DNA from: B1SED10-16 sp046498365
Lineage (GTDB): Bacteria; Desulfobacterota; Desulfobacteria; Desulfobacterales; Desulfosalsimonadaceae
Length of the DNA: 31,371 nt
Direction of reading: 5' to 3'
Assembly (NCBI GenBank): GCA_046498365.1
Contig: JAWOAV010000034.1
Coordinates: 1-31,371, forward strand
Under the pieces are notes generated by a model. That model was not told the DNA's origin, did no database searches, and saw only the letters and a program-made list of their open reading frames with translations. The position numbers and the translations under genes are program-made. The stretch's first letter is position 1, and each line of letters opens with the position of its first letter. This document shows, piece by piece, positions 15,651 through 23,690 of this stretch.

Positions 15651-17669
15651 TTATCCGATCGTACAGATCACGTCGTTTTTGGCCACGGAGTCGCCTTCTT
15701 TGAAATGAATGCTTTTCAAGGTCCCATTGGTTGTGGCGGTAAGGGAATTCTCCATTTTCATGGCTTCCAGGATCACCACTGTATCCCCTTCGTTGACCGC
15801 ATCACCGATCTTTTTTTCGAAACGAATCACCGTACCCGGCATGGGCGCCTTGATGGGCGTTTCATCGGCGGACACGGCAGCAGGCGACGGCTTTGCTTCG
15901 ACCTTTTCTTCCGCGGCCTTTGCCTTCGGGGCCGGTTGCGCAGGCGGCGCCGGACTCGCTGCCGGCTGCCTGACGGGAGCCTGCTGCTGCATGGGCTGCT
16001 GCGCCTGGGACGGCTGTGCAACCTGAGCAACCACCGGCGGATTTTTGTCTTCCACGCTCACCTCAAACGGCTCGTCATCCACCATCACCGTAAATTTCCT
16101 CAAACCTTCCTCGTCCTCCGGCTTTTTCTTGGCCACAACCTGACCGGCACGCGCCTTCCGAACCAGATCCTCTTCCTTCTTGGCCTGTTCCAGGGTCTTG
16201 GGCTTGACCGATTCCGGCGGCTCTTCCAGGCCATACTTGTATTTTAAAAACTTTTTCCCCGTGGTCGGGTAGATCGCGTAGATGAGCACATCATCTAAAT
16301 CCACCGCAAGATCCTTGACGTCTTCCTTGGCTTTTTCAAGCTCCGGCTCCAGAATCTCGGCCGGACGGCAGGTAATGGGCTCCTCGCCCCGGGGATACCC
16401 CTTGAGCACCTTTTTCTGCACTTCCGGGTTGATGGGGGCCGCTGTTTTTCCGTAAAGGCCGTAGCAGAGGTCCTTGACCTGCTGGGTGGTCATTTTATAG
16501 CTTTCGTTTTCATCGTCAAAAAGCACGTTGTTTACCGTCTGGATGCCCACGATCTGGCTGGTCGGTGTAACCAGAGGAACCTGGCCGAGGTCTTTCCGGA
16601 CCTTGGGCAGCAGCTCGTAGACCTCGTTGATTCGATCCAGGGCGTCCATTTCGCGGAGCTGGTTCACCAGGTTGGAGAGCATTCCGCCGGGCGTCTGGTG
16701 CAGCAGCACATTGGTGTCGATGATGGACACTTTTGAATCGTCCAACAGGTGCTTGTACTTGGGCAGAATATCGGCTTCCAGCTTCTGATTGATTTCATCG
16801 AGGGCCTTTACGGAAAAACCCGTATCCCGGGTGGTGCCGTACAGGGTGACGACCAGCGGTTCGATGGCGGCATGGGATGTACGGTACGCATAGGGGCACA
16901 TACAGGTATCGATGATATCCACGCCCGCCTCGATGGCCTTGAGATGGGTCATGGGGGACATGCCGGAGGTGAAGTGGCTGTGCAGGTGAATGGGCGGCTT
17001 GACGGTTTCCTTCAGCGCTTTTACCAGTTCAAACGCGTCATAGGGAGCCAGCAGACCGGCCATGTCCTTGATGCAGATCGTGTCCGCACCCATGCTTTCG
17101 AGCTCTTTCGCCTTTTTCAGGTAGAACTCGAGGTTGTAAATCTCTCCGCCCATTCGCGGCCCGGTGAGGGTGTAGCAGATACATCCCTGGAAATGCTTGT
17201 CCGCGGCCTTGATTTCTTTGACCACGGTTTCGAAATTGCGGAAATCGTTTAACGCATCAAAGGTGCGGAAGACGTCCATACCATTTTCAGCGGTTCGCTG
17301 GACAAAGGCTTTTGCAACGTCATCCGGGTAATTCCGGTATCCCACGAGGTTCTGGGCGCGAAGCAGCATGGAGAGCGGCGTTTTTTTGAAATACCGCTTC
17401 ATGGTCCGGAGCCGCTCCCAGGGGTCCTCGTTCAAAAACCGATGGGTGGTGTCAAAGGTTGCCCCTCCCCAGACTTCCACGGCCCAGAAACCGATGTTAT
17501 CCATCATTTCGGCTACCGGGATCATGTCCTCGGTTCTTCCCCGGGTCGCAAACAGAGACTGATGGCCGTCCCGCAGGGTCAAATCCATTATCTTGACCGG
17601 ATTTTCCGCTTTCGGGCGATCCGCTTCGTAATTCATTTCCGTCATTTTTACTTGAAAATGGTCCGTCAT
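15651..17669 (-). CDS. Carboxyltransferase 5S-type domain fused to biotin carrier domain
   Basis: A 672-residue protein. Residues about 24-490 match the 5S transcarboxylase / oxaloacetate decarboxylase alpha / PycB carboxyltransferase: LTLRDGHQS (30-38, metal Asp34), CIKDMAG with the candidate carbamylated K201, and metal His pair H230/H232 in HLHSHFTSG. A Pro/Ala/Gln-rich linker (about 545-603) leads to a biotinyl domain with EAMKMEN, K638 being 34 residues from the C terminus as usual. It would move CO2 between oxaloacetate/pyruvate and biotin. Beside the 12S gene, the best reading is methylmalonyl-CoA:pyruvate carboxytransferase with 5S and 1.3S fused; a stand-alone PycB or oxaloacetate decarboxylase is the alternative. 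GAGGGGAG precedes the ATG. Confidence 0.88.
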   Translation of the reverse strand: MTDHFQVKMTEMNYEADRPKAENPVKIMDLTLRDGHQSLFATRGRTEDMIPVAEMMDNIGFWAVEVWGGATFDTTHRFLNEDPWERLRTMKRYFKKTPLSMLLRAQNLVGYRNYPDDVAKAFVQRTAENGMDVFRTFDALNDFRNFETVVKEIKAADKHFQGCICYTLTGPRMGGEIYNLEFYLKKAKELESMGADTICIKDMAGLLAPYDAFELVKALKETVKPPIHLHSHFTSGMSPMTHLKAIEAGVDIIDTCMCPYAYRTSHAAIEPLVVTLYGTTRDTGFSVKALDEINQKLEADILPKYKHLLDDSKVSIIDTNVLLHQTPGGMLSNLVNQLREMDALDRINEVYELLPKVRKDLGQVPLVTPTSQIVGIQTVNNVLFDDENESYKMTTQQVKDLCYGLYGKTAAPINPEVQKKVLKGYPRGEEPITCRPAEILEPELEKAKEDVKDLAVDLDDVLIYAIYPTTGKKFLKYKYGLEEPPESVKPKTLEQAKKEEDLVRKARAGQVVAKKKPEDEEGLRKFTVMVDDEPFEVSVEDKNPPVVAQVAQPSQAQQPMQQQAPVRQPAASPAPPAQPAPKAKAAEEKVEAKPSPAAVSADETPIKAPMPGTVIRFEKKIGDAVNEGDTVVILEAMKMENSLTATTNGTLKSIHFKEGDSVAKNDVICTIG

Positions 17670-17707
17670 CTTTTACACTCCCCTCACACAGGTCATCGTG
17701 ATTATAT

Positions 17708-17870
17708 TTGACGGCTTCGTAAAAAGTCCAATATCTGCGTTGCGCACAATTTTCGAAGAATCTCACGTACGGCGAAGTACTGAAGTACTATCGATTCTTC
17801 AAAAATTGCACGCGCCTTGATCTTGCACTTGTTACGGCGCCATCTGGAAATCGACTTTTACGAGTTCATC
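17708..17870 (+). repeat. Dispersed palindromic element, copy 4 (about 163 bp)
   Basis: Left end TTGACGGCTTCGTAAAAAG; right tail ACTTTTACGAGTTCATC. The centre carries an extra tandem duplication of GAAGTACT. It sits inside the propionate gene cluster, 38 bp upstream of the 5S/biotin-carrier gene, in the 297-bp gap after the 71-residue gene. The rest of that gap holds only a 5-bp CCGGC/GCCGG hairpin just after the upstream stop. Confidence 0.85.
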
Positions 17871-17966
17871 CATCATATTTATCCATTCACAAACAATTCT
17901 TTGCCGGCCCGCCTCAGTGCGCAACAACACTCCTGACCGGACCCATCCGCCGGCATACGCCGGAAA

Positions 17967-18182
17967 TTATCCCCGGAATGTCCTGTATTGCATCATTGTG
18001 CGTATCTGCATCTGGGCGTTCCTGCCTGAAAAGCCGTAGGGACTCGCCATACCCAGTGTGGAAGATACAGGTATGGCAACAATTCTCTCAGGTGCGCCTG
18101 CCGCGGCCATTTGATGCCGCTCCGTTTCAAGGTATTGCATAACAGCGGCAAGGGCCGCTTTTTTCTTTTTATTCATACTCAT
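17967..18182 (-). CDS. Small protein of the carboxyltransferase operon (MmdE/delta C-terminal-like)
   Basis: A 71-residue protein. The N-terminal half is a Lys-rich amphipathic helix (NKKKKAALAAVMQYLETE). The last third, SPYGFSGRNAQMQIRTMMQYRTF, has the (W/Y)-x-SGR-x2-(Q/M)M-x4-Q-R pattern that I associate with the short proteins next to biotin-dependent decarboxylase and carboxylase genes and with the C terminus of the methylmalonyl-CoA decarboxylase delta subunit. That resemblance is recalled, not searched. It is positioned 26 bp after the 12S gene and likely binds or stabilises the 12S-5S complex. GGAG lies ten bases before the chosen ATG; a second ATG two codons on is possible. Confidence 0.65.
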   Translation of the reverse strand: MSMNKKKKAALAAVMQYLETERHQMAAAGAPERIVAIPVSSTLGMASPYGFSGRNAQMQIRTMMQYRTFRG

Positions 18183-18208
18183 GGCCGGTGAACTCCTGCT
18201 GCTTCGGT

Positions 18209-19762
18209 TTATGCCGGTATATTTCCGTGTTTTTTCGGGGGCAGCGCCTGGCGTTTGCCGGCAAGGATCTCGAGCGATTCGATCAAGCGGGGGCGGGTTT
18301 CACTGGGTACGATAATATCATCAATATACCCCCTGTTCGCCGCAATATACGGGTTGGAAAAGATTTTCTTGTATTCCTCGACTTTTTCTTTCCGCTTTCC
18401 CGCCGAATCATCCGCATCCTGGATCTCCCGGCGATGGATGATATTGGCTGCGCCTTCCGCACCCATGACCGCGATTTCCGCCGTCGGCCAGGCGTATGCC
18501 ATATCAGCGCCCAGGTGTTTGGATGACATGGCGATATACGCCCCGCCATAGTCCTTCCGGACAATCACGAGGAGCTTGGGCACGGTCGCTTCCGAATAGC
18601 ACCAGAGCAGTTTTGCGCCGTGCCGGATGATCCCCCCCCATTCCTGGTCGCTTCCGGGCAGGTATCCGGGAACATCGGCAAAGGTGAGAATGGGAATATT
18701 GAAGGCGTCGCAGAACCGGATAAACCGGGTGGCCTTGTCGGATGCGTCAATATCCAGGCAGCCGGCCAGGAATTTTGGCTGGTTTGCAATAATGCCGATG
18801 CTTCGGCCATTCAACCGGGCGAAACCGACGATGATATTTTTGGCGTAATGCTCGTGCGGCTCGAAAAAGTCGCCGTTGTCGACGATGGCATGTATGATAT
18901 CCTTCATATCGTAAGACTTGTTCACGTCCACGGGGACAAGGGTGTCCAGTGCGGGATCAATTCTGCCCGGATCGTCGCCGGTGTCAATAATGGGGGGATC
19001 TTCAACGTTGTTGGACGGCAGAAAGGAAAGCAGCCTGCGGATGCGTTCAATGGCATCGGCGTCCGACTCACAGGCGAAATGGGCAACGCCGCTTTTTTCG
19101 TTATGCGTCATGGCCCCGCCCAGGTCCTCGAAAGAGATCTCCTCTCCCGTGACCGATTTGATCACCTGGGGGCCGGTAATAAACATGTGGCTGGTATTTT
19201 TCACCATGAACACGTAGTCGGTCATGGCCGGTGAATAAACGGCGCCCCCCGCGGTCGGCCCCATGATGGCCGATATCTGCGGAATCACGCCAGAGGAAGT
19301 GGAATTCCGGTAAAAGATCTCCCCGTACCCATAAAGGGCATCGACCCCTTCCTGTATGCGGGCCCCCCCGGAGTCGTTGAATCCGACCACCGGCGTGCCC
19401 GATTTCAGGGCCAGGTCCATCACCTTGCATATTTTTTTGGCGTGCATTTCGCCGAGGCTGCCCGCCCGTGCCGTAAAATCCTGGGCAAAAGCGAAAACCG
19501 GCCGGCCGTCAACCAGTCCGTGGCCGGTAATGACCCCGTCGGAAGGGATGTCGACCTTGTCCATCCCGAAATTGACGCAGCGGTGGCGGACAAAAACGTC
19601 CAACTCCCGGAACGTGCCCGAATCAAAAAAAAGGTCGAGGCGCTCCCGTGCGGTCAGCTTGCCGTCCTTTTTCTGCTTGGCGATGGCTTTTTCACCGCCC
19701 ATTTTTTGAATTTTGCCCTTTAAGGCTTTCATTTCCTTGATTTTATCCGAAGCCTCGCCCAT
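18209..19762 (-). CDS. mmdA: Methylmalonyl-CoA carboxyltransferase 12S subunit (acyl-CoA carboxyltransferase)
   Basis: A 517-residue carboxyltransferase of the crotonase-like beta-subunit family with N- and C-terminal halves. The acyl-CoA carbonyl-binding loops are visible as NDSGGARIQEGVDAL and MGPTAGGAVYSPAM in the first half, and DVPGYLPGSDQEWGGIIRHGAKLL and GGAYIAMSSKHLGADMAYAWP in the second (quoted parts are from separate stretches; each matches propionyl-CoA carboxylase beta or MmdA). It transfers CO2 between biotin and propionyl-CoA to make methylmalonyl-CoA. No biotin carboxylase is nearby, so a transcarboxylase role with the downstream 5S/biotin protein is favoured over an ATP-driven propionyl-CoA carboxylase. 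AAAGGAAA precedes the ATG by six bases. Confidence 0.9.
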   Translation of the reverse strand: MGEASDKIKEMKALKGKIQKMGGEKAIAKQKKDGKLTARERLDLFFDSGTFRELDVFVRHRCVNFGMDKVDIPSDGVITGHGLVDGRPVFAFAQDFTARAGSLGEMHAKKICKVMDLALKSGTPVVGFNDSGGARIQEGVDALYGYGEIFYRNSTSSGVIPQISAIMGPTAGGAVYSPAMTDYVFMVKNTSHMFITGPQVIKSVTGEEISFEDLGGAMTHNEKSGVAHFACESDADAIERIRRLLSFLPSNNVEDPPIIDTGDDPGRIDPALDTLVPVDVNKSYDMKDIIHAIVDNGDFFEPHEHYAKNIIVGFARLNGRSIGIIANQPKFLAGCLDIDASDKATRFIRFCDAFNIPILTFADVPGYLPGSDQEWGGIIRHGAKLLWCYSEATVPKLLVIVRKDYGGAYIAMSSKHLGADMAYAWPTAEIAVMGAEGAANIIHRREIQDADDSAGKRKEKVEEYKKIFSNPYIAANRGYIDDIIVPSETRPRLIESLEILAGKRQALPPKKHGNIPA

Positions 19763-19842
19763 AAATCGTTTCCTTTCCCTACTTCGGTTTGATTTTTTTT
19801 ATAAAAATACCGGGGATGCCTGGAAGCGACACCACGCGGGAA

Positions 19843-20850
19843 TCAATTTCTCCGACGCCGGCCGGAACCGTTCTGCTCAAGGAGTTCCAGGATCTGCCTT
19901 GCGCCCGTCATTGCCGTGGTGCTGCCGCTTTCGACCTGCTTTTGAATTTCCGGCAGAGACGCTGCCACCTCCGGCAATTGATAAAACCATTCTTTTACGC
20001 CTTCGTCAAGCAGATATAGAAACCAATCTTTTGCCTGCTGTTTCCGCTTTCTTTCAAAGCGCCCGTTTTTTTTCATTTCCCGGTTATGGGCGCACACCGT
20101 CTCCCATATGTCATCCATCCCGTCCATGGTCAACGCGCTGCAGGTCAGCACCGGCGGATGCCAGGAAGCGTCCGGCGACCCCATGAAATGAAGCGCGTTT
20201 TCATACACCTGCCTGGCTTTTTCCGCCTGCGCCACATTGTCGCCGTCGGCCTTGTTGACGGCCAGGGCGTCGGCAATTTCCAGTATGCCCCGCTTGATTC
20301 CCTGGAGTTCGTCCCCCCCGCCGGACAGCAGCAGGACCAGGAAAAAATCGACCATGGAAGCCACGGAGTACTCGGACTGGCCGACCCCCACCGTTTCCAC
20401 CATGACCACGTCAAACCCCGCGGCCTCGCAAACCATGATGGTTTCCCGGGTTTTGCGGGCCACGCCGCCAAGGGTCTTACCTGCAGGCGACGGGCGGATA
20501 TAGGCACGGGGATCCGCGGAGAGCTTCTCCATCCGGGTTTTGTCCCCGAGAATGGAGCCCCCGCTTTTGGCGCTGCTGGGGTCCACCGCGAGAGTCGCCA
20601 CCCTGTGGCCTTTTTCCAGCAGGGATACGCCCATGCTTTCAATGAACGTGCTTTTTCCGACGCCGGGGACCCCTGAAATCCCAAGCCGGATGGCGTTTCC
20701 GGAATGGGGAAGAAGACCGCCCATGATCTCGTCGGTAATGCCTTTGTGCCGGGGAAGCGCGCTTTCGATCAGGGTGATGGTTTTAGACAGGATCTTTCGA
20801 TTGCCGGCCAGCACTCCGTCGATGTAGTATTTCGGGTCGCGTTCAACCAT
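19843..20850 (-). CDS. meaB: MeaB/ArgK-type GTPase, methylmalonyl-CoA mutase chaperone
   Basis: A 335-residue G3E-family GTPase. Walker A GVPGVGKST is at 60-68, DPSSAKSGGSILGDKTRM at 90-107, ETVGVGQSE near 151 and the NKAD base-recognition motif near 199. MeaB gates cobalamin loading and protects methylmalonyl-CoA mutase from inactivation, using GTP hydrolysis. It follows the mutase gene by 13 bp, which supports that role; the old name ArgK (arginine transport kinase) should not be used. The Shine-Dalgarno is weak, consistent with translational coupling to the mutase gene. An 80-bp gap separates it from the 12S gene. Confidence 0.93.
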   Translation of the reverse strand: MVERDPKYYIDGVLAGNRKILSKTITLIESALPRHKGITDEIMGGLLPHSGNAIRLGISGVPGVGKSTFIESMGVSLLEKGHRVATLAVDPSSAKSGGSILGDKTRMEKLSADPRAYIRPSPAGKTLGGVARKTRETIMVCEAAGFDVVMVETVGVGQSEYSVASMVDFFLVLLLSGGGDELQGIKRGILEIADALAVNKADGDNVAQAEKARQVYENALHFMGSPDASWHPPVLTCSALTMDGMDDIWETVCAHNREMKKNGRFERKRKQQAKDWFLYLLDEGVKEWFYQLPEVAASLPEIQKQVESGSTTAMTGARQILELLEQNGSGRRRRN

Positions 20851-20863
20851 TAAAAATCTCGAA

Positions 20864-22993
20864 TCAGCCCGTTTTTTCCAGGATATTCAGCACCTGGTTG
20901 GCCGAATCCGTTACCATGGAACCCGGACCGAACACCTTGGATACACCGGCCGCAAACAGATAGTCGTAATCCACCGGGGGAACGATGCCGCCGACCACCA
21001 CCACGATGTCCTCTCCCCCTTCCTGCTTCAGCGCGTCCACCAGCTTTGGCACCAGGATTTTATGGGCGCCCGCCAGGCTTGATACCCCCAATACGTGGAC
21101 ATCGTTCTCAACGGCCATACGTGCGGCCTCTTCCGGCGTCTGGAACATGGGGCTCAGATCCACGTCAAAGCCCAGGTCCGCGTAGGCCGTGGCAACCACC
21201 TTGACCCCGCGGTCGTGCCCGTCCTGCCCCATCTTGGCCAGAAGAATCCGGGGCCGACGGCCGGTTTTCTCCTTGAATTGATCGCATCGTTTGCGAATGG
21301 CGGCGATGATCTCGTCATCCTGAAATTCTCCGGCATACACCCCGGAGATACACTGGGTCGTCGCGGTAAACCGTCCGAAAACCGCTTCCATGGCGTCGGA
21401 TATTTCCCCGACCGTTGCCCTGGCCCGCACCGCCGGAATACACGCCTCGAGCAGATTTCCGTTGGACGCGGCACAATTGGTGATCGCCTCCAGGGTGCGT
21501 TTCACCTCGGATTCGTCCCGCTTTTGACGGATGTCATTGATCGCCGCAATCTGGGTGTCGCGAACCGCCTCGGAGATTTCCCTTACATCGATTGGCACCT
21601 CGTCCTCGACCTGGTATTTATTCACGCCGACGACAACTTCCCTTCCCTGGTCGATCCGGGCCTGCCGGCGCGCGGCTGCTTCTTCGATGCGCATCTTGGG
21701 CATACCCGCAGAGATCGCCTTTGCCATGCCGCCCATTTCCTCGACCTCCTCGATGATGGCGCGGGCCTTGTCGACAATGTCGCTGGTGAGCTTCTCGATA
21801 TAGTACGATCCGCCCAGGGGGTCCACAACCTTGGTCACCTGTGACTCCTCCTGGATAATGATCTGGGTGTTCCTTGCCACGCGGGCGGACACATCCGTCG
21901 GCAGGCTGACCGCCTCGTCGAAGGCGTTGGTATGCAGCGACTGGGTACCGCCAAGCACGGCTGCCAGCGCTTCGAGAGTGGTCCGGATGATGTTGTTGTA
22001 GGGATCCTGCTGGGTAAGGCTCCACCCCGAGGTCTGCACGTGCGTCCGCAGCATGGAGGACCGCGGATCTTTGGGGCTGAACTGCCCCATGAGATCGGCC
22101 CACAGGAAGCGTGCGGCCCGGAGCATCGCGATCTCCATGAAAAAATTCATGCCGACCCCGAAAAAGAAAGAGAGCCTCGGGGCGAACTTGTCGATGGGAA
22201 GGCCCGCGGAAAGGGCGGCGCGCACATATTCCAGCCCGTCGGCCAGGGTAAAGGCCGCCTGGAGCACCGAGTCTGCGCCGGCTTCCATCATGTGGTATCC
22301 GCTGATGCTGACGGTGTTGAACTTCGGCATGTGCGTGGAGCAATAGCCGATAATATCCGATATGATGCGCATCGACGGCTCAGGCGGATAGATGTAGGTA
22401 TTTCGGGTCAGGTATTCCTTCAAAATATCGTTCTGGATCGTGCCGGTCAGCTTCTCCTGGGAGACCCCCTGCTCCTCGGCAGCCACGATATATCCGGCCA
22501 TTACCGGCAGAACAGCGCCGTTCATGGTCATGGAAACAGACATCTTGTCCAGGGGGATTCCGTCAAAGAGGATCTTCATGTCCTCGACGGAATCGATCGG
22601 AACGCCGGCCTTCCCCACATCGCCGATAACGCGGGGATGATCCGAATCATAGCCGCGATGGGTTGCCAGGTCGAATGCGACAGAAAGGCCCATCTGCCCG
22701 GCCGCGAGATTTTTCCGGTAGAACGCGTTGGACTCCTTGGCCGAAGAAAAACCGGCATACTGGCGAATCGTCCAGGGCCTGACCGTGTACATGGTGGCCC
22801 TTGGGCCCCGTACAAAGGGGTGCAGACCCGGCAGCGAGTTGACGAAATCGATTCCCTCGGTGTCCTCGGCCGTGTACAGCGGCTTGATGGTGATGCCTTC
22901 CGGGGATGGCCATTCAAGGGATTCGACGGGTTTCCCTTTGAGTTCCCTGGCGGCCAGCTCGCTCCAGTCCTTCTTTTTCGGATGTTCTCCCAT
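20864..22993 (-). CDS. scpA: Methylmalonyl-CoA mutase, catalytic and cobalamin-binding domains in one chain
   Basis: A 709-residue mutase. The N-terminal TIM-barrel domain includes RPWTIRQYAGFSS, SVSMTMNGAVLPVMA and SISGYHMMEAGAD (substrate and cobalamin contacts). The C-terminal domain begins near 580 (RPRILLAKMGQDGHDRG) and has the DxHxxG cobalamin motif with lower-ligand His593, plus SSLAGAHK and VVGGIVPP. It interconverts methylmalonyl-CoA (R form) and succinyl-CoA. One chain with both parts suggests an alpha2-type enzyme or the large subunit; no small mutB-like partner is seen. The start is set by GGAG six bases before the ATG at 22993; an ATG ten codons upstream lacks a good site. Confidence 0.95.
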   Translation of the reverse strand: MGEHPKKKDWSELAARELKGKPVESLEWPSPEGITIKPLYTAEDTEGIDFVNSLPGLHPFVRGPRATMYTVRPWTIRQYAGFSSAKESNAFYRKNLAAGQMGLSVAFDLATHRGYDSDHPRVIGDVGKAGVPIDSVEDMKILFDGIPLDKMSVSMTMNGAVLPVMAGYIVAAEEQGVSQEKLTGTIQNDILKEYLTRNTYIYPPEPSMRIISDIIGYCSTHMPKFNTVSISGYHMMEAGADSVLQAAFTLADGLEYVRAALSAGLPIDKFAPRLSFFFGVGMNFFMEIAMLRAARFLWADLMGQFSPKDPRSSMLRTHVQTSGWSLTQQDPYNNIIRTTLEALAAVLGGTQSLHTNAFDEAVSLPTDVSARVARNTQIIIQEESQVTKVVDPLGGSYYIEKLTSDIVDKARAIIEEVEEMGGMAKAISAGMPKMRIEEAAARRQARIDQGREVVVGVNKYQVEDEVPIDVREISEAVRDTQIAAINDIRQKRDESEVKRTLEAITNCAASNGNLLEACIPAVRARATVGEISDAMEAVFGRFTATTQCISGVYAGEFQDDEIIAAIRKRCDQFKEKTGRRPRILLAKMGQDGHDRGVKVVATAYADLGFDVDLSPMFQTPEEAARMAVENDVHVLGVSSLAGAHKILVPKLVDALKQEGGEDIVVVVGGIVPPVDYDYLFAAGVSKVFGPGSMVTDSANQVLNILEKTG

Positions 22994-23140
22994 TTTACGC
23001 TCCGTTGCTTGATACATTGTCATTACAGTCGCAGCCGACTCTCATCCGGACGTGAGGCTTCGGCAGCGCTGAAAAGTAGCGGCATGTTCCGTGTTTATAA
23101 AAATAAACGCGGTATTTTTCATTTGCAAAAAAATAAAACC
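22994..23140. other. Gap between epimerase and mutase genes
   Basis: No gene and no recognisable cobalamin riboswitch (no B12-box-like core). It contains two short hairpins: AGTCG-CAGC-CGACT at 23027-23040, just upstream of the mutase start, and an AT-only GTTTAT-AAAA-ATAAAC at 23093-23108. Confidence 0.4.
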
Positions 23141-23542
23141 CTATCTCTCGCAGAGCTCCACGAGCACCCCGCCCGTAGCCTTCGGGTGCAAAAACGCGAT
23201 GCGCGCACCACCGGCCCCATTACGCGGCGTCTCATCGATCAACTGAACGCCTTTCTCCTTAAGCTCCGCAAGCGCCTGGTCAATATTGTCCACCCGAAAG
23301 GCGATGTGATGAATCCCCTTCCCTTTTTTTTCAATGAACTTGCCGATCGGTCCATCCGGGTCGGTCGACTCGAGCAGTTCGACTTCGCTTTCCCCCACCG
23401 GCATAAAAGCAGTAGTGACCTTCTGCTGCGCAACCGTTTCTTCCCCTTCATAGGGAAGGCCCAGGATGTCGGACCAGAATTTTTTCCCTTCTGCATTGCT
23501 GTCGACGGCAACACCGATATGGTCGATATGAAGTATTTTCAT
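23141..23542 (-). CDS. mce: Methylmalonyl-CoA epimerase
   Basis: A 133-residue glyoxalase/VOC-fold protein. The metal ligands typical of the family can be seen: H8 in HIDHIGVAV, the His pair in GIHHIAF (about 77-83) and the Glu in GVLVELCER at the C terminus, with ELLES near 57. It interconverts the S and R forms of methylmalonyl-CoA between the carboxyltransferase and the mutase. AGGAGG lies six bases before the ATG at 23542; an ATG seven codons upstream overlaps that site and is rejected. It is the first gene of the propionate cluster, with a strong promoter immediately upstream. Confidence 0.94.
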   Translation of the reverse strand: MKILHIDHIGVAVDSNAEGKKFWSDILGLPYEGEETVAQQKVTTAFMPVGESEVELLESTDPDGPIGKFIEKKGKGIHHIAFRVDNIDQALAELKEKGVQLIDETPRNGAGGARIAFLHPKATGGVLVELCER

Positions 23543-23583
23543 TGGACGCCTCCTTTTTCGCATAACCGTAAGTATTGGACAAA

Positions 23584-23616
23584 CCCATCAAAACAATGTT
23601 TCCATCATTTGATGGG
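23584..23616. promoter_or_regulatory. Candidate operator: nested palindrome over the epimerase transcription start
   Basis: CCCATCAAA (23584-23592) and TTTGATGGG (23608-23616) form a perfect 9-bp inverted repeat with a 15-bp spacer. A third half-site makes a tighter palindrome, CCATCA-TT-TGATGG (23602-23615). The block covers the predicted transcription start (about 23612) and the first bases of the leader, a typical repressor position. The regulator is unknown. Confidence 0.5.
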
Positions 23617-23618
23617 CG

Positions 23619-23647
23619 AATTTATCGAATCGACCCTGAAATGTCAA
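23619..23647 (-). promoter_or_regulatory. Sigma-70-like promoter of the propionate gene cluster
   Basis: On the minus strand, TTGACA (23647-23642) is followed after exactly 17 bp by TAAATT (23624-23619). The -35 is perfect and the -10 matches four of six positions. It drives the epimerase gene and probably the genes after it. Confidence 0.6.
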
Positions 23648-23690
23648 GGAAGATCGAAACAAGCGGGAAAAAACATTCCCGGTCCTCGGT

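Noticed and set aside
15651..17669. Na+-pumping oxaloacetate decarboxylase
   Set aside because: No membrane beta or gamma subunits are present; the 12S gene and mutase context favour a soluble transcarboxylase.
22994..23140. Cobalamin riboswitch ahead of the B12-dependent mutase
   Set aside because: No B12-box core or the usual multi-stem layout; only two short hairpins.
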